Assembly: GCA_946482005.1 (NCBI GenBank)
Contig: CAMLPV010000009.1
Coordinates: 52,689-116,688, forward strand
Reading direction: 5' to 3'
From: an uncultured Gilliamella sp.
GTDB taxonomy: Bacteria; Pseudomonadota; Gammaproteobacteria; Enterobacterales; Orbaceae
Length of the DNA: 64,000 nt
Both the position numbers and the translations under genes were made by a program. Positions within the stretch are counted from its first letter, which is position 1. Each line of letters starts with the position of its first letter. The notes below the pieces were generated by a model that saw only the letters and a list, made by a program, of their open reading frames with translations, was not told where the DNA came from and did no database searches. Below are positions 18,069-27,854 of this stretch, piece by piece.

Positions 18069-19490
18069 TTAAACATCCGACTGTTCATTTTCAAGAGAAA
18101 TATTTGGATCATAGAAAGTATTCATATCCATAAGTCCCACTTCACGATCGGTAGCGACTGCCGCAGTCATTGCCCCAGATACGTTGGCTAGTGTGCGTGC
18201 CATATCAATGATTGGATCGACAGCCAGAACCATACCAATTAATGGAAAGTATTCAGCCATGCCCATACCAGATAAAACCACTGTTGCAGCAACTGTTGCT
18301 GTACCAGGAATACCGGCAATACCAATTGAACCAATCACGACCACAATGACCAGCATAATATAAAATTGGAAATTAGTATCAATACCCACCATATGCGCAA
18401 CCATAACGGCAAGTAACGCAGGAAAGAAACCTGCACAGCCATTCATACCCATAGTACTACCAAGTGAACCGACTAAATTTGCTGTGCCAGTATTGACTCC
18501 CATACGTACCGTTAAAGTTGAGATAGTCATGGGTAATGTACCAACTGATGAGCGGCTGGTAAAGGCTAATAACCACGTTCCCATGGCTTTTTTAATAAAC
18601 ATGACAGGTGATATACCGTGAATCATAACAATTAAAACATGCACAATTAACATGATCAATGTGGCAATGTAGATGGCTGCAACAAAACCTGATACTTCAA
18701 CAATTGCAGGTATACCATTAGAAATAATGGTTCTAGCTAGAAGGGCGATGACTGCATATGGCATATACTTAATGATGGTCATGGCAATTGACATCACAAT
18801 TTTATAAAGTGCTTCAATAAAGGTTTTAAACAGAGCAATAGGTTGTGGATTTTTCTTTTCCATTCGATTGGCAGCAATCCCCATAAGAGCAGAAAAAATA
18901 ACTAATCCAACAATATTTTCTTTAACCATTGATGCAATGATATTACTTGGAATAAGGTTTACAAAAGTATCAATTATATTAGTGTATTGTTTAGCTTGAG
19001 CATGATGATCAGTTGTAGAGCTGATTTCTCCTAATGCAAACAAATTAGCCAAAGCAATACCAACGATACAAGCAATTGCCGTGGTAAACAGTAACCAGAA
19101 TATCCCTCTAAATGCGATTTGTGGCAGGTTTTCTTTACCAGAAAAATCGATAATGACTTTAACAATAGAGACAAATATCAAAGGAATGACTAGCATGCGA
19201 ATAAAGGCAATAAAAGCACGTCCAAAAAGACCATACCATGTAGCTGTCTCTTGCATCCAAACATTTGATGTATCAGGGAACCCTGCTGCAGCTTGTATAC
19301 CTAAACCAAGCACAGCACCAAGTATTAACCCAACTAACATACGAAGAGAAAAATTAATTTTTTTATCTTGTAATGGTTTCATCACTCCAAAAAAACAAAC
19401 TAGCAGTAGTCCAATACCAATTAAAGTTTGATAGTGTGTGATAGATAGGAACTTTTCAAAAAAAGTTCCTTGAAAAATGGGATCTGACAT
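18069..19490 (-). CDS. tcyP: L-cystine transporter (TcyP/YdjN type, DAACS family)
   Basis: 473-residue inner-membrane symporter of the dicarboxylate/amino acid:cation family. The serine-rich hairpin loop is TSRSSVGTLPMTISTL, and the second hairpin and substrate part is MGMNGCAGFFPALLAVMVA. These, with the C-terminal VDPIIDMARTLANVSGAM, fit TcyP (YdjN) rather than glutamate (GltP) or C4-dicarboxylate (DctA) carriers. In E. coli TcyP imports cystine and related sulfur compounds. A CoA-disulfide-reductase-like gene lies 142 bases upstream on the same strand, which fits thiol or sulfur metabolism. Confidence 0.85.
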   Translation of the reverse strand: MSDPIFQGTFFEKFLSITHYQTLIGIGLLLVCFFGVMKPLQDKKINFSLRMLVGLILGAVLGLGIQAAAGFPDTSNVWMQETATWYGLFGRAFIAFIRMLVIPLIFVSIVKVIIDFSGKENLPQIAFRGIFWLLFTTAIACIVGIALANLFALGEISSTTDHHAQAKQYTNIIDTFVNLIPSNIIASMVKENIVGLVIFSALMGIAANRMEKKNPQPIALFKTFIEALYKIVMSIAMTIIKYMPYAVIALLARTIISNGIPAIVEVSGFVAAIYIATLIMLIVHVLIVMIHGISPVMFIKKAMGTWLLAFTSRSSVGTLPMTISTLTVRMGVNTGTANLVGSLGSTMGMNGCAGFFPALLAVMVAHMVGIDTNFQFYIMLVIVVVIGSIGIAGIPGTATVAATVVLSGMGMAEYFPLIGMVLAVDPIIDMARTLANVSGAMTAAVATDREVGLMDMNTFYDPNISLENEQSDV

Positions 19491-19632
19491 AATTGCCCCT
19501 TTATTGTGATAATTTAATCATCGAATAAAATCATATTAGTAATCTTACTTAATTTATGATGCACTGATTTTTGTATCAAGTAAGATAGTTTGTATTATTT
19601 AGTTGTTATTGCTAACAATAATGATTTATCTA

Positions 19633-20964
19633 TTATTTAGCTATTGAACCTACAATATTTAAAATGTCCCATGGTCTTGAAAATGGCGGCGCATAAAGAA
19701 AGTCCATCATTGCTAATTCATCAATCTTCATTTCTGCCCATATGGCAGTTGCTAATGTATTTACTCGTAAAACAGCGCCACTGCCACCCGCAATTTGTCC
19801 ACCTAAAATGGTGCGGGTCTCGGCGTGATAAATTACTTTTGCTGTTACCTCAGTTTGCCCTGCAACATAGTTACTGTGATTTTTATCTTTAACAATAACT
19901 GTTTTATAAGCAATACCCGCTTTTTGAGCTTCTTTTTCGGTTAAGCCTGTTCGTCCAGCCTCAATATCAAACGCTTTAAATGCTGAGGTACCGATGGTTC
20001 CAGGGAATTCACTCTGTCCTCCTCCTAGATTTTCACCAACTATCTTGCCCAGTTTGTTCGCGCCTGTGGCAAGAGGAATGTAAACCATCGCTTTGCTGAC
20101 TTTATGCTGCAATGCAGCGCAGTCACCTGCTGCATAAATATCCGGAAGATTCGTCCGTCCATAGCTATCGGTAATAATAGCGCCATTTGGTAGCATATTA
20201 AGACCAATATTTTGATAAATTTCACTGTTAGGTTTCACTCCAGTTGCGATAATAACCATGTCAGCAAGATAAGTATCTTTATTGGTAATTACGTGAGTGA
20301 CATGCTGTTCCCCTATAAAACCTTGTACTTGTTCTTGTAGATGTAAATCACAATGTTGTTTAATGTTCTTTGCAATTACGTCGGTAATTTGTGCATCGAA
20401 TGCATCGACCAGCACTCTATCATCTAACTGAATTAATTTGACTTGCTTATTTAAAGCAACAAATGACTCGGCAATTTCAAGTCCTATAAAGCCTGCACCA
20501 ACTACAATGACGTTTTTTACTGCTGGATCGGATAATGCTTGTTTAATGGCTAAACCATCATTGAGATCGCGTAAAGTAAAAATATTTTTCAATTTATAAT
20601 TTGTAAAATTTGGAATGATAGGGCTTGCACCAACGGCAATTAATAATTTGTCATAATTATCATTAAAACATTCATCTGTATTAATATTTTTAATCGTTAA
20701 TTTTTTTTGTATGCTATCAATAGCGACAACTTGGTGACGTGTTTTTATTTCAATACCATCTTGTTGGAATTGTTGTGGTGTACGGGATATCATTTCATTA
20801 GCATCAGTGAAATGATCACCGATAAAATAAGGTAAACCACAAGCTCCAAACGATACAATGTCAGTTTTTTCATAAATACGAATGGTAGCATTAGGGTTCA
20901 TTCTTTTGGCTTTAGCAGCAGCACTCGCTCCTGCAGCTTGAGCGCCAATGATGATTATTTTCAT
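19633..20964 (-). CDS. CoA-disulfide reductase-like FAD/NAD(P) oxidoreductase
   Basis: 443-residue flavoprotein of the single-cysteine pyridine nucleotide-disulfide reductases. FAD-binding IIIIGAQAAGASAA at the N-terminus; active C42 in SFGACGLPYFIGD; NAD(P)-binding NVIVVGAGFIGLEIAE; FAD contact DIYAAGDCAAL; dimer domain with YAPPFSRPWD. The SFG.CGLPY motif and that C-terminal Tyr-containing motif are typical of CoA-disulfide reductases; NADH oxidases of the same fold are the main alternative. AAGGAGA precedes the ATG. Its neighbour tcyP imports a disulfide amino acid, so a role in disulfide reduction is a reasonable inference. Confidence 0.8.
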   Translation of the reverse strand: MKIIIIGAQAAGASAAAKAKRMNPNATIRIYEKTDIVSFGACGLPYFIGDHFTDANEMISRTPQQFQQDGIEIKTRHQVVAIDSIQKKLTIKNINTDECFNDNYDKLLIAVGASPIIPNFTNYKLKNIFTLRDLNDGLAIKQALSDPAVKNVIVVGAGFIGLEIAESFVALNKQVKLIQLDDRVLVDAFDAQITDVIAKNIKQHCDLHLQEQVQGFIGEQHVTHVITNKDTYLADMVIIATGVKPNSEIYQNIGLNMLPNGAIITDSYGRTNLPDIYAAGDCAALQHKVSKAMVYIPLATGANKLGKIVGENLGGGQSEFPGTIGTSAFKAFDIEAGRTGLTEKEAQKAGIAYKTVIVKDKNHSNYVAGQTEVTAKVIYHAETRTILGGQIAGGSGAVLRVNTLATAIWAEMKIDELAMMDFLYAPPFSRPWDILNIVGSIAK

Positions 20965-21130
20965 CTAATTTTCTCCTTAGGGCTCAGATTCTCAATAATG
21001 ACAATCCTATCATAGGTTATAACATATGTGTGCGACAGATAATGACTTATTATGAATATTAATCAGTCGTACATTTGAAAACAAAATATTAAAGGTCTAA
21101 AGCGATAATTAATTCCTTTTTAGCCCTATT

Positions 21131-21171
21131 TTTGTCAAAAAGTTTCAGGTTAACTATACGTTTGAGTATAA
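21131..21171 (+). repeat. 41-bp dispersed repeat, copy B
   Basis: Matches copy A (14568-14608) at 37 of 41 positions. This copy overlaps the last codons and stop of hemH (minus strand, stop at 21150-21152) and runs 19 bases beyond it. Confidence 0.7.
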
Positions 21172-22121
21172 TTTATTAGATCTTTAATTAAATCAATTTG
21201 TAAATTAGAATCATTTAATGCATGAATATAATGAAATTTTTTGCCGCCAGCCTGTAAAAATAGTTCTCGATTTTCTTCGTTAATTTCGTAAATGGTTTCA
21301 ATACAATCCACAGAAAATCCAGGACAAATAACATGTACATATTTAACGCCATCATGCGCTAACTTTTCCAAAGCATCACTGGTATTTGGCGTAACCCATT
21401 TTCCTTTACCAAATTTAGATTGATAAGCCATTTCAATGGGAATATTAATGCCATTAGCTTCACATTTCTCAATTAATAATAATGTGGTTAGTTGGCAACG
21501 CTCTATGTAATCATCTTTACGTTTATGAATATAACGTTCAGGAATTCCGTGATAAGATAGTACTAATACCTCAGGCTCTCCTTGCTCTTCAAATGCCTGT
21601 TTAATCAGCAAATATAGAGCATTAATATAACTTGGATGATCAGCATAATCGCGGATGTAATGAATATTATTGGTTATTGATTGAGAGGATTTAATTGTCT
21701 TTAGTTTATCAAGCACCGCTAATGTTGTTGTGGTCGAATATTGGGGAAATAATGGTAATACCGTTATTTTCTTACACGATTGCAGATTATTTAATGCTAA
21801 TTGAAGATTTGGCTCGCCATAGGTCATGGCTAATTGACAATGAATATTAGGTAATTCCTGTTGTAACTTGTCACACAGTTGTTGGCTATAATGCATCAAT
21901 GGTGATGAATTATCTATCCAAATTTTTTTATAGTGGTTAATAATATAAGGTACCCGTTTTGGTAACACTCGATACTTTAAAATTGGATACCAAAAAAAAG
22001 CAGGTAAATCCACCACATGCCTATCAAGTAAAAATTCGGTTAAGTAGTGTTTTATTGCATCAGGCGTGACAGCGCTTGGTGTTCCGAGATTAACCAGTAA
22101 TAACCCTTGTTTTTTATCCAT
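21150..22121 (-). CDS. hemH: Ferrochelatase
   Basis: Inserts ferrous iron into protoporphyrin IX, the last step of haem synthesis. It has 323 residues (E. coli 320). Family features: LLLVNLGTPSAVTPDAI at the N-terminus, SPLMHYSQQL, catalytic His in VLSYHGIPERY and catalytic Glu in CPGFSVDCIETIYEI. It is the last gene of a probable orn-waaA-hemH transcript, 9 bases after waaA. Its last codons and stop lie in copy B of a dispersed 41-bp repeat. Confidence 0.95.
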   Translation of the reverse strand: MDKKQGLLLVNLGTPSAVTPDAIKHYLTEFLLDRHVVDLPAFFWYPILKYRVLPKRVPYIINHYKKIWIDNSSPLMHYSQQLCDKLQQELPNIHCQLAMTYGEPNLQLALNNLQSCKKITVLPLFPQYSTTTTLAVLDKLKTIKSSQSITNNIHYIRDYADHPSYINALYLLIKQAFEEQGEPEVLVLSYHGIPERYIHKRKDDYIERCQLTTLLLIEKCEANGINIPIEMAYQSKFGKGKWVTPNTSDALEKLAHDGVKYVHVICPGFSVDCIETIYEINEENRELFLQAGGKKFHYIHALNDSNLQIDLIKDLINYTQTYS

Positions 22122-22130
22122 AGCTAATCC

Positions 22131-23402
22131 TTATTTTGAACAAAGATAACGACTTATAATACCAAGAAGCCTATCTAATGCACCTTGATTTTGCTTTAAT
22201 ACTTGGTAGGCATTTTCACCAATTTGTTGGCTTTCTGTTTTATTATTTAATAGGTTGTTTACTACTAAATATAAAGCTTCTGCTGTGCTGTCACAAATTA
22301 TCATTCCGTTTGCAGCAATTAACTGTTCGCAGATGATTTTGAAATTGAAAAAATATTGACCGCTAATAATTGGAATATGATGTAAGGCTGGTTCTAGAGG
22401 ATTATGTCCACCATGCTCGACTAAGCTACCACCAACAAAGGCAATATCTGCCATGCTATAAAGTTCTAACAGTTCACCCATGGTATCACCCAAGACCACT
22501 TGTGTTTGATCGGTTGGAATTTGGTTCGAACTACGAGTTATATAATTAAATTCATTATTTTTAATCATTTTTTCGACTGTTTTAAAACGTTCAGGATGAC
22601 GGGGCACTAGGATTAATAATAAATCAGGATGCTGTAATAATAATTGTTTAAATGCCTTTAAGATGATTTCATCTTCACCATCATGGGTACTAGCTGCAAT
22701 AAAAACGGGGCGGTTTAATTGCCATTGTTGTTTTAAGTTAGCAATTTTTTGTTGTTGCTCAGTTGTTAAATTGATGTCGAACTTAATACTGCCTGTTACG
22801 GTTAGATGATCGCTGGGTAAACCTAATGCTGTAAAGCGTTCACCATCTTGCTTATTTTGTGCGGCAACCATACTGATTTTAGCTAATAATCGGTTAATGG
22901 TTGTGCCTAATTTACTGTAACGATTTGCTGAGCGTTCCGACAAGCGAGCATTAGCAATAATCAAAGGAATAGCGTTCTTATGGCATTGGCTAATAAAATT
23001 AGGCCAAAGTTCGGTTTCCATAATAATGACTAATTTGGGTTGGGTTATTTTTAAAAAACGTTTGATAGCGCACGGTAGGTCATATGGTAAATAGACATGA
23101 CTCACACTATCTTTTAATAATGATTTAACTCGCTCAGAGCCTGTTGGTGTCATGGTTGTGACGGTAATGGGCAAAGCGGGATATCGTCGCTGCAATGCTC
23201 TAATAAGTGGAACAGCAGCAATGGTTTCACCCACGGATACCGCATGGACTAAAATACCATTTGCTTTCACTTTATTTTTGCAAAAACCATACCGTTCAAA
23301 CCAACGTTTACGATATGCTGGCGCTTTGTGGCTGCGCCAAAGTAATCTTATCCATACCAATGGCTGAATAAGATAGAGTAAAATGGTATAAAGTAATTGC
23401 AT
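22131..23402 (-). CDS. waaA: Kdo transferase (lipid IVA 3-deoxy-D-manno-octulosonic acid transferase)
   Basis: Adds Kdo to lipid IVA at the inner face of the cytoplasmic membrane, joining lipid A to the lipopolysaccharide core. It has 423 residues (E. coli 425). An N-terminal membrane anchor (LLYTILLYLIQPLVWIRLLW) precedes a GT-B fold with HAVSVGETIAAVPLIRAL, VTTMTPTGSERV, ETELWPNFI and, in the C-terminal half, GGSLVEHGGHNPLEPA. Whether it adds one or two Kdo units cannot be read from the sequence. It begins 5 bases after orn, suggesting coupled translation. Confidence 0.95.
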   Translation of the reverse strand: MQLLYTILLYLIQPLVWIRLLWRSHKAPAYRKRWFERYGFCKNKVKANGILVHAVSVGETIAAVPLIRALQRRYPALPITVTTMTPTGSERVKSLLKDSVSHVYLPYDLPCAIKRFLKITQPKLVIIMETELWPNFISQCHKNAIPLIIANARLSERSANRYSKLGTTINRLLAKISMVAAQNKQDGERFTALGLPSDHLTVTGSIKFDINLTTEQQQKIANLKQQWQLNRPVFIAASTHDGEDEIILKAFKQLLLQHPDLLLILVPRHPERFKTVEKMIKNNEFNYITRSSNQIPTDQTQVVLGDTMGELLELYSMADIAFVGGSLVEHGGHNPLEPALHHIPIISGQYFFNFKIICEQLIAANGMIICDSTAEALYLVVNNLLNNKTESQQIGENAYQVLKQNQGALDRLLGIISRYLCSK

Positions 23403-23407
23403 ATCAA

Positions 23408-23971
23408 TTAGTTCTTAAGCTTAAAAAAATGTTGGCGATAATAAATAAGCTCTGCAATTGAATCACGAATATCATCAAGCGCTTGATGGGTACTTTGCTT
23501 TGTAATTCCTTTTAAAATTTCAGGTTTCCATCGTTTAGCTAATTCTTTTATAGTACTGACGTCTAAATAGCGGTAATGAAAATAACTTTCTAAATTAGGC
23601 ATATAGTTAAATAGAAAACGACGATCTTGACCAATAGTGTTACCGCAAATTGGTGAGCTGTTTGCCGGTACCCACTGTTTTAAAAATTCGATAGTTTGTT
23701 GTTCGGCTTGTTGTTCATTAACGGTACTTTGACGTACTCGTTCAATTAAACCAGACTTGCCGTGGGTATTTTTGTTCCAATCATCCATTAAGGCTAATTG
23801 ATCGTCGGATTGATGAATGGCAATAACAGGACCTTCAGCTAAAATGTTTAAATTAGAATCAGTTACAATAGTTGCAATTTCAATAATACGATCGGTTACT
23901 GGATTAAGCCCAGTCATTTCAAGATCGATCCAAATAAGATTGTTGCTGTTAATTTGTGATTGTGTGGTCAT
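23408..23971 (-). CDS. orn: Oligoribonuclease
   Basis: 3'-5' exoribonuclease that finishes mRNA decay by degrading 2-5 nt RNA, including pGpG from cyclic di-GMP. It has 187 residues. The DEDDh catalytic set is visible: D and E in [12 protein letters not shown] in [17 protein letters not shown], and H and D in [13 protein letters not shown]. It is the first gene of orn-waaA-hemH and is divergent from rsgA, as orn and rsgA are in enterics. Confidence 0.96.
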   Translation of the reverse strand: MTTQSQINSNNLIWIDLEMTGLNPVTDRIIEIATIVTDSNLNILAEGPVIAIHQSDDQLALMDDWNKNTHGKSGLIERVRQSTVNEQQAEQQTIEFLKQWVPANSSPICGNTIGQDRRFLFNYMPNLESYFHYRYLDVSTIKELAKRWKPEILKGITKQSTHQALDDIRDSIAELIYYRQHFFKLKN

Positions 23972-24050
23972 AATTTGTTATAGAAGTTTTCTTTTTGATG
24001 CCGAGTAGTGTAGCATAACTGTCAAACTGTTTTAGCAAAAATTAGTGACT

Positions 24051-25079
24051 GTGGCAAAAAATCAACTATCCAAAAATCAAAAAAGACGCGTGGCGGCTAA
24101 ACATCAACAACGATTAGAAACCAAACAAGATGAAAATCTGTCAAATTTTTCATCACCTCGTGATGGTGTGGTGATAAGTCGTTTTGGTAAGTCGGCTGAT
24201 GTTGAAGATAACGCACGAAACATTTATCGCTGTAGTATTCGGCGTACTTTACCATCGTTAGTGACTGGCGACAAAGTCGTGTGGCGCGAAAGTTTGGAGC
24301 CCAATACCAATGGCATTATTGAGGCGGTACATGCAAGGCATTCTGAATTGGTTCGTCCTGATTTTTATGATGGGGTGAAACCAGTGGCAGCCAATGTTGA
24401 TCAAATAGTGATTATTTCAGCGGTTTTGCCTGAATTATCACTTAATATTATTGATCGTTATTTAGTGGCTTGCGCAGTAACCGATATTGAGCCAATCATT
24501 GTCTTAAACAAAATTGATTTATTAAGTGATGAACAACGAGTAGAAGTTGAAAAGCAATTAGCTATTTACACAAATATTGGCTATCAAGTTTTATATGTTT
24601 CTTGTCAGAATCACCAAGGAATTGCTGCATTGCAGGCTGTCTTGCAGGATAAAATATCCATTTTAGTTGGGCAGTCAGGTGTCGGTAAATCAAGTATTAT
24701 TAATTTATTATTACCACATCAATTGCAATCGGCTGTAACTGGAAATATTTCTGAATTATCCGGTCTTGGACAACATACTACTACTTCAACCAGACTTTAT
24801 CATTTGCCAAATGGAGGTGATATTATTGATTCACCAGGTATTCGTGAATTTGGTTTATGGCATCTAGAGCCAGAACAGGTAATTAGTGGTTTTAAAGAGT
24901 TCGATGACTATTTAGGTGGATGTCAATTCCGTGATTGTAATCATCTTGATACGCCAGGTTGCTTATTACAACAAGCTGTAAGAGATGGCAAAATCGCACA
25001 TTCAAGATTAGATAATTATCATCGAATTTTACAGACCATGAAAGAAGTAAAAGCTAGAACGAATAAAAGTTATAAATAA
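24051..25079 (+). CDS. rsgA: Small ribosomal subunit biogenesis GTPase RsgA
   Basis: Circularly permuted GTPase acting in late 30S maturation. It has 342 residues from GTG 24051 ([14 protein letters not shown], like the enteric N-terminus); an in-frame GTG at 24045 is an alternative and neither has a clear ribosome site. An OB-fold domain (about 35-110) is followed by permuted GTPase motifs in the order NKID (G4), GQSGVGKSS (G1), DSPGIREF (G3). The C-terminal zinc knuckle is [14 protein letters not shown]. Divergent from orn. Confidence 0.95.
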   Translation: MAKNQLSKNQKRRVAAKHQQRLETKQDENLSNFSSPRDGVVISRFGKSADVEDNARNIYRCSIRRTLPSLVTGDKVVWRESLEPNTNGIIEAVHARHSELVRPDFYDGVKPVAANVDQIVIISAVLPELSLNIIDRYLVACAVTDIEPIIVLNKIDLLSDEQRVEVEKQLAIYTNIGYQVLYVSCQNHQGIAALQAVLQDKISILVGQSGVGKSSIINLLLPHQLQSAVTGNISELSGLGQHTTTSTRLYHLPNGGDIIDSPGIREFGLWHLEPEQVISGFKEFDDYLGGCQFRDCNHLDTPGCLLQQAVRDGKIAHSRLDNYHRILQTMKEVKARTNKSYK

Positions 25080-25146
25080 TCGTTTTTGGTGAATTTAAAT
25101 ATCGTTAATTTTAATTGAATCAAACGTTTTTGTTATTACAACAAGT

Positions 25147-25190
25147 AAGGGTTGCTTACATTATTTAAATAGCAATTATGGGCAACCCTT
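25147..25190. terminator. Hairpin between convergent rsgA and the HdeD-family gene
   Basis: Stem AGGGTTGC / GCAACCCT with a long AT-rich loop, then TTTAA. It is placed where a shared terminator is expected, but the loop is long and the T-run short. Confidence 0.5.
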
Positions 25191-25203
25191 TAATATTAAA
25201 GCA

Positions 25204-25746
25204 TCAGTTTTTTACAGCAAAACCAATTGCTACATATGCAAAACCTTGGAATATAAGGTCAATACCTAAAAACATTCCTAGTACCCAAAGACTATCATAT
25301 GGCCAGCCAGTAATTATCATCAAACCTAAAATTAGGGTTATAATACCAGAAGTGAGTACCCATCCCCAACGCGGTAAATTTCGATTACTAAAAGAGGCAA
25401 AAATTTGCGTAAAGCCACTCATAATTAGCAATATTGCTATCACTAAAGTTAAAGCTGATGAAACCGCAATCGGCCGGAAAAAAGAAATTAAGCCAACAAT
25501 AATGTATAAAATGCCCATTATTGCCCATAATGCCGTTTGACCAAAGCCTTTAAGGTTAAATGAATTTATTGTTTGTGCGATTCCTGCAATTAAAATTAAT
25601 GTACCAATAAAATAGACAGAAAAAACAGTAGCCATGAACTGATAGCCTAAGGCTAAACATCCTAATACAATTAAAATAAAGCCAATTACGATTAACCAAT
25701 TTGATTTTTGTTTTATATATTGAACGTTGTTTTCATCAGATATCAT
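25204..25746 (-). CDS. HdeD family membrane protein (DUF308)
   Basis: 180 residues with six predicted membrane helices in three two-helix repeats (for example LIVIGFILIVLGCLALGYQF and WVLTSGIITLILGLMIITGW). This is the layout of HdeD, an inner-membrane protein tied to acid resistance at high cell density in E. coli. The molecular function of the family is not established. Its upstream neighbour on the same strand is dauA, described as an acid-pH succinate transporter in E. coli, which makes an acid-stress context plausible. Confidence 0.8.
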   Translation of the reverse strand: MISDENNVQYIKQKSNWLIVIGFILIVLGCLALGYQFMATVFSVYFIGTLILIAGIAQTINSFNLKGFGQTALWAIMGILYIIVGLISFFRPIAVSSALTLVIAILLIMSGFTQIFASFSNRNLPRWGWVLTSGIITLILGLMIITGWPYDSLWVLGMFLGIDLIFQGFAYVAIGFAVKN

Positions 25747-25864
25747 ATTATTTTCCTGCTTTTATATTTAAGTTTACATTTAAATAAAATATCTTTCTGA
25801 TCATAGAGTTGCTAATCATAGTTAGCAGCAGAAAAGAAAGATCGCGGAGGTAATGATTACTACT

Positions 25865-25897
25865 GATCTGTGGTATTCTTTAGGTGTACCACAGATC
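25865..25897. repeat. Perfect 11-bp inverted repeat between dauA and the HdeD gene
   Basis: GATCTGTGGTA (25865-25875) and TACCACAGATC (25887-25897) with an 11-base spacer. No T-run follows in either direction. It could be a weak dauA terminator or processing stem, or an operator for the HdeD-family gene. Confidence 0.6.
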
Positions 25898-25938
25898 TTA
25901 CTACTTACTTATTGAATAACTTAAAAACTACGATGAAA

Positions 25939-27612
25939 CTACTCTTTATCTTTCAATGCTTCATCTAATGTTGAGAAGAACATTAGTTTATTGGGGATAG
26001 GTACAATTTTGGCGCGAGCTAATGTTTTTAATGGCTGAAATTGCAATTCACAAATTGATAAATCAACATGTTCTGGCAATTCATCAATAAAATGTATTAA
26101 GGCATTAAGTCCACCAGCGTCCAGAATTGGTACGGCATCCCATTGTAATATAATATGCTCATATCCGTTAATTTTTTTATAAAGCTCAACAAAAGTTTTT
26201 TCTGCCGCAGCAAAAAACAGTGGGCCATTAACACGTAAAACTAAGGTTTTATCATCACTTCGATTTAACTCAACTAAGCGGGTCATTCGAGCAATACGGC
26301 GCATAAATAATATGGAAGCCAATACTATGCCAAGTGTAATTGCTATAACCATATCAAATAATACGGTAAGTGACATACAGATTAACATAATTAAAATATC
26401 ATCTTTAGGTGCGCATTTGATGATATACATCACTCGTTGCACGGCACTCATATTCCAAGCCACTATTAATAGCAGAGCGGCCATTGCTGATAGTGGAATA
26501 TAAGATAAAAGTGGTGCAAAGCAAATAAGAGCAAGTAATACTACTAATGAATGTAATACGGCTGCAATAGGTGATGTAGCACCAGCCTTAACATTCGCAG
26601 CTGATCGTGCGATAGCGGCGGTAGCCGAAATGCCACCAAAAAACGGTGCAATAATATTGCCTAAACCTTGACCAATAAGTTCACTGTTTGAGTGATGTTT
26701 TGTGTGGGTCATCTCATCTAACACTACAGCACAAAGCAGTGATTCAATAGCGCATAACATTGCCATAGTCAATGAAATCGGAAGTAAAGCAGAAAGTGTT
26801 GTCCAATCCCAATTAAATTCAGCATTTTCCCATGGTAATACAAATTCAGGTAGTACCGAAGGAATACCATGACCAATAGTATTATCAGCAAGTGTATAGG
26901 TAAATCGTGAGCCTATGGTTTCAATCTGATAGCCGAATTGATTAAATATAAACATGACAATAATACCTGCAACTAATGCTGGTAAGTGACCAGATATCTT
27001 CACTCGAAATTTTGGCCATACAATTAATACAATTAGCGTTACCATTCCGACAATTGTGTCTGCAATATTAATTGATGGTAAAGTCTTAGCTAATTCAATA
27101 ACTTTGCTTATATAACTTTCAGGCATATGTTCAAGAGTCAAACCGAAAAAATCTTTAATTTGCATAGTAGCAATGGTAATTGCTATGCCTGAGGTAAACC
27201 CTAATACCACAGGTAATGGAATATATTCAATTAATCTTCCTAATCGAATCATGCCCATCAATATTAGAAAAACACCCGATAATAATGTTGCAATTAATAA
27301 TCCAGATAAACCATATTGTAATGATACTGGATATAAGATAACGACAAATGCGGCGGTAGGTCCCGAAACACTAAAACGAGATCCTCCCGTTAGAGCAATA
27401 ACAAAACCGGCTATAATTGCGGTATAAAGTCCATGTTGTGGTGGAACGCCACTGGCAATTGCAAGAGCCATTGCTAGTGGTATAGCGATAATACCAACGG
27501 TTATCCCAGCTATTAAATCTTTAAAAAAACGCGTTGTGTTATAAGGGGTAGTTATACATGCTGAAATAAATGCACAGCTAATTTTGGTGCCAGAAAGGCC
27601 ATATAATTTCAT
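25939..27612 (-). CDS. dauA: C4-dicarboxylic acid transporter DauA (SulP family)
   Basis: 557-residue SulP-family transporter, near E. coli DauA (YchM, 559) in length and sequence. The membrane domain covers about residues 30-430 and includes [40 protein letters not shown] and [21 protein letters not shown] cytoplasmic STAS domain follows, about 445-550, with [16 protein letters not shown]. In E. coli DauA takes up succinate and other C4-dicarboxylates at acidic pH and works with fatty-acid enzymes. The substrate here is inferred from homology; SulP members can also carry sulfate or bicarbonate. Confidence 0.9.
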   Translation of the reverse strand: MKLYGLSGTKISCAFISACITTPYNTTRFFKDLIAGITVGIIAIPLAMALAIASGVPPQHGLYTAIIAGFVIALTGGSRFSVSGPTAAFVVILYPVSLQYGLSGLLIATLLSGVFLILMGMIRLGRLIEYIPLPVVLGFTSGIAITIATMQIKDFFGLTLEHMPESYISKVIELAKTLPSINIADTIVGMVTLIVLIVWPKFRVKISGHLPALVAGIIVMFIFNQFGYQIETIGSRFTYTLADNTIGHGIPSVLPEFVLPWENAEFNWDWTTLSALLPISLTMAMLCAIESLLCAVVLDEMTHTKHHSNSELIGQGLGNIIAPFFGGISATAAIARSAANVKAGATSPIAAVLHSLVVLLALICFAPLLSYIPLSAMAALLLIVAWNMSAVQRVMYIIKCAPKDDILIMLICMSLTVLFDMVIAITLGIVLASILFMRRIARMTRLVELNRSDDKTLVLRVNGPLFFAAAEKTFVELYKKINGYEHIILQWDAVPILDAGGLNALIHFIDELPEHVDLSICELQFQPLKTLARAKIVPIPNKLMFFSTLDEALKDKE

Positions 27613-27854
27613 TATTTTTGATTAATTAAATGGAAGTTATCTTGAATGCTTAATAAGATAATCTTTTTTACAAAAAATAAAAGAGCGTTATGAAAATAAT
27701 CATCTTCTTTTTGTAAAATTTTACTATAGATCAAGTTTAGAGAAGTGGCTGTGTTAAAATACGAAAAGAATATTGATTCTTGTGGCATCTATTAACCACG
27801 TTTTCATCTTAATCCTAATTGCGTTAATATTAGTATTTAAATGGAGATAAAAAT

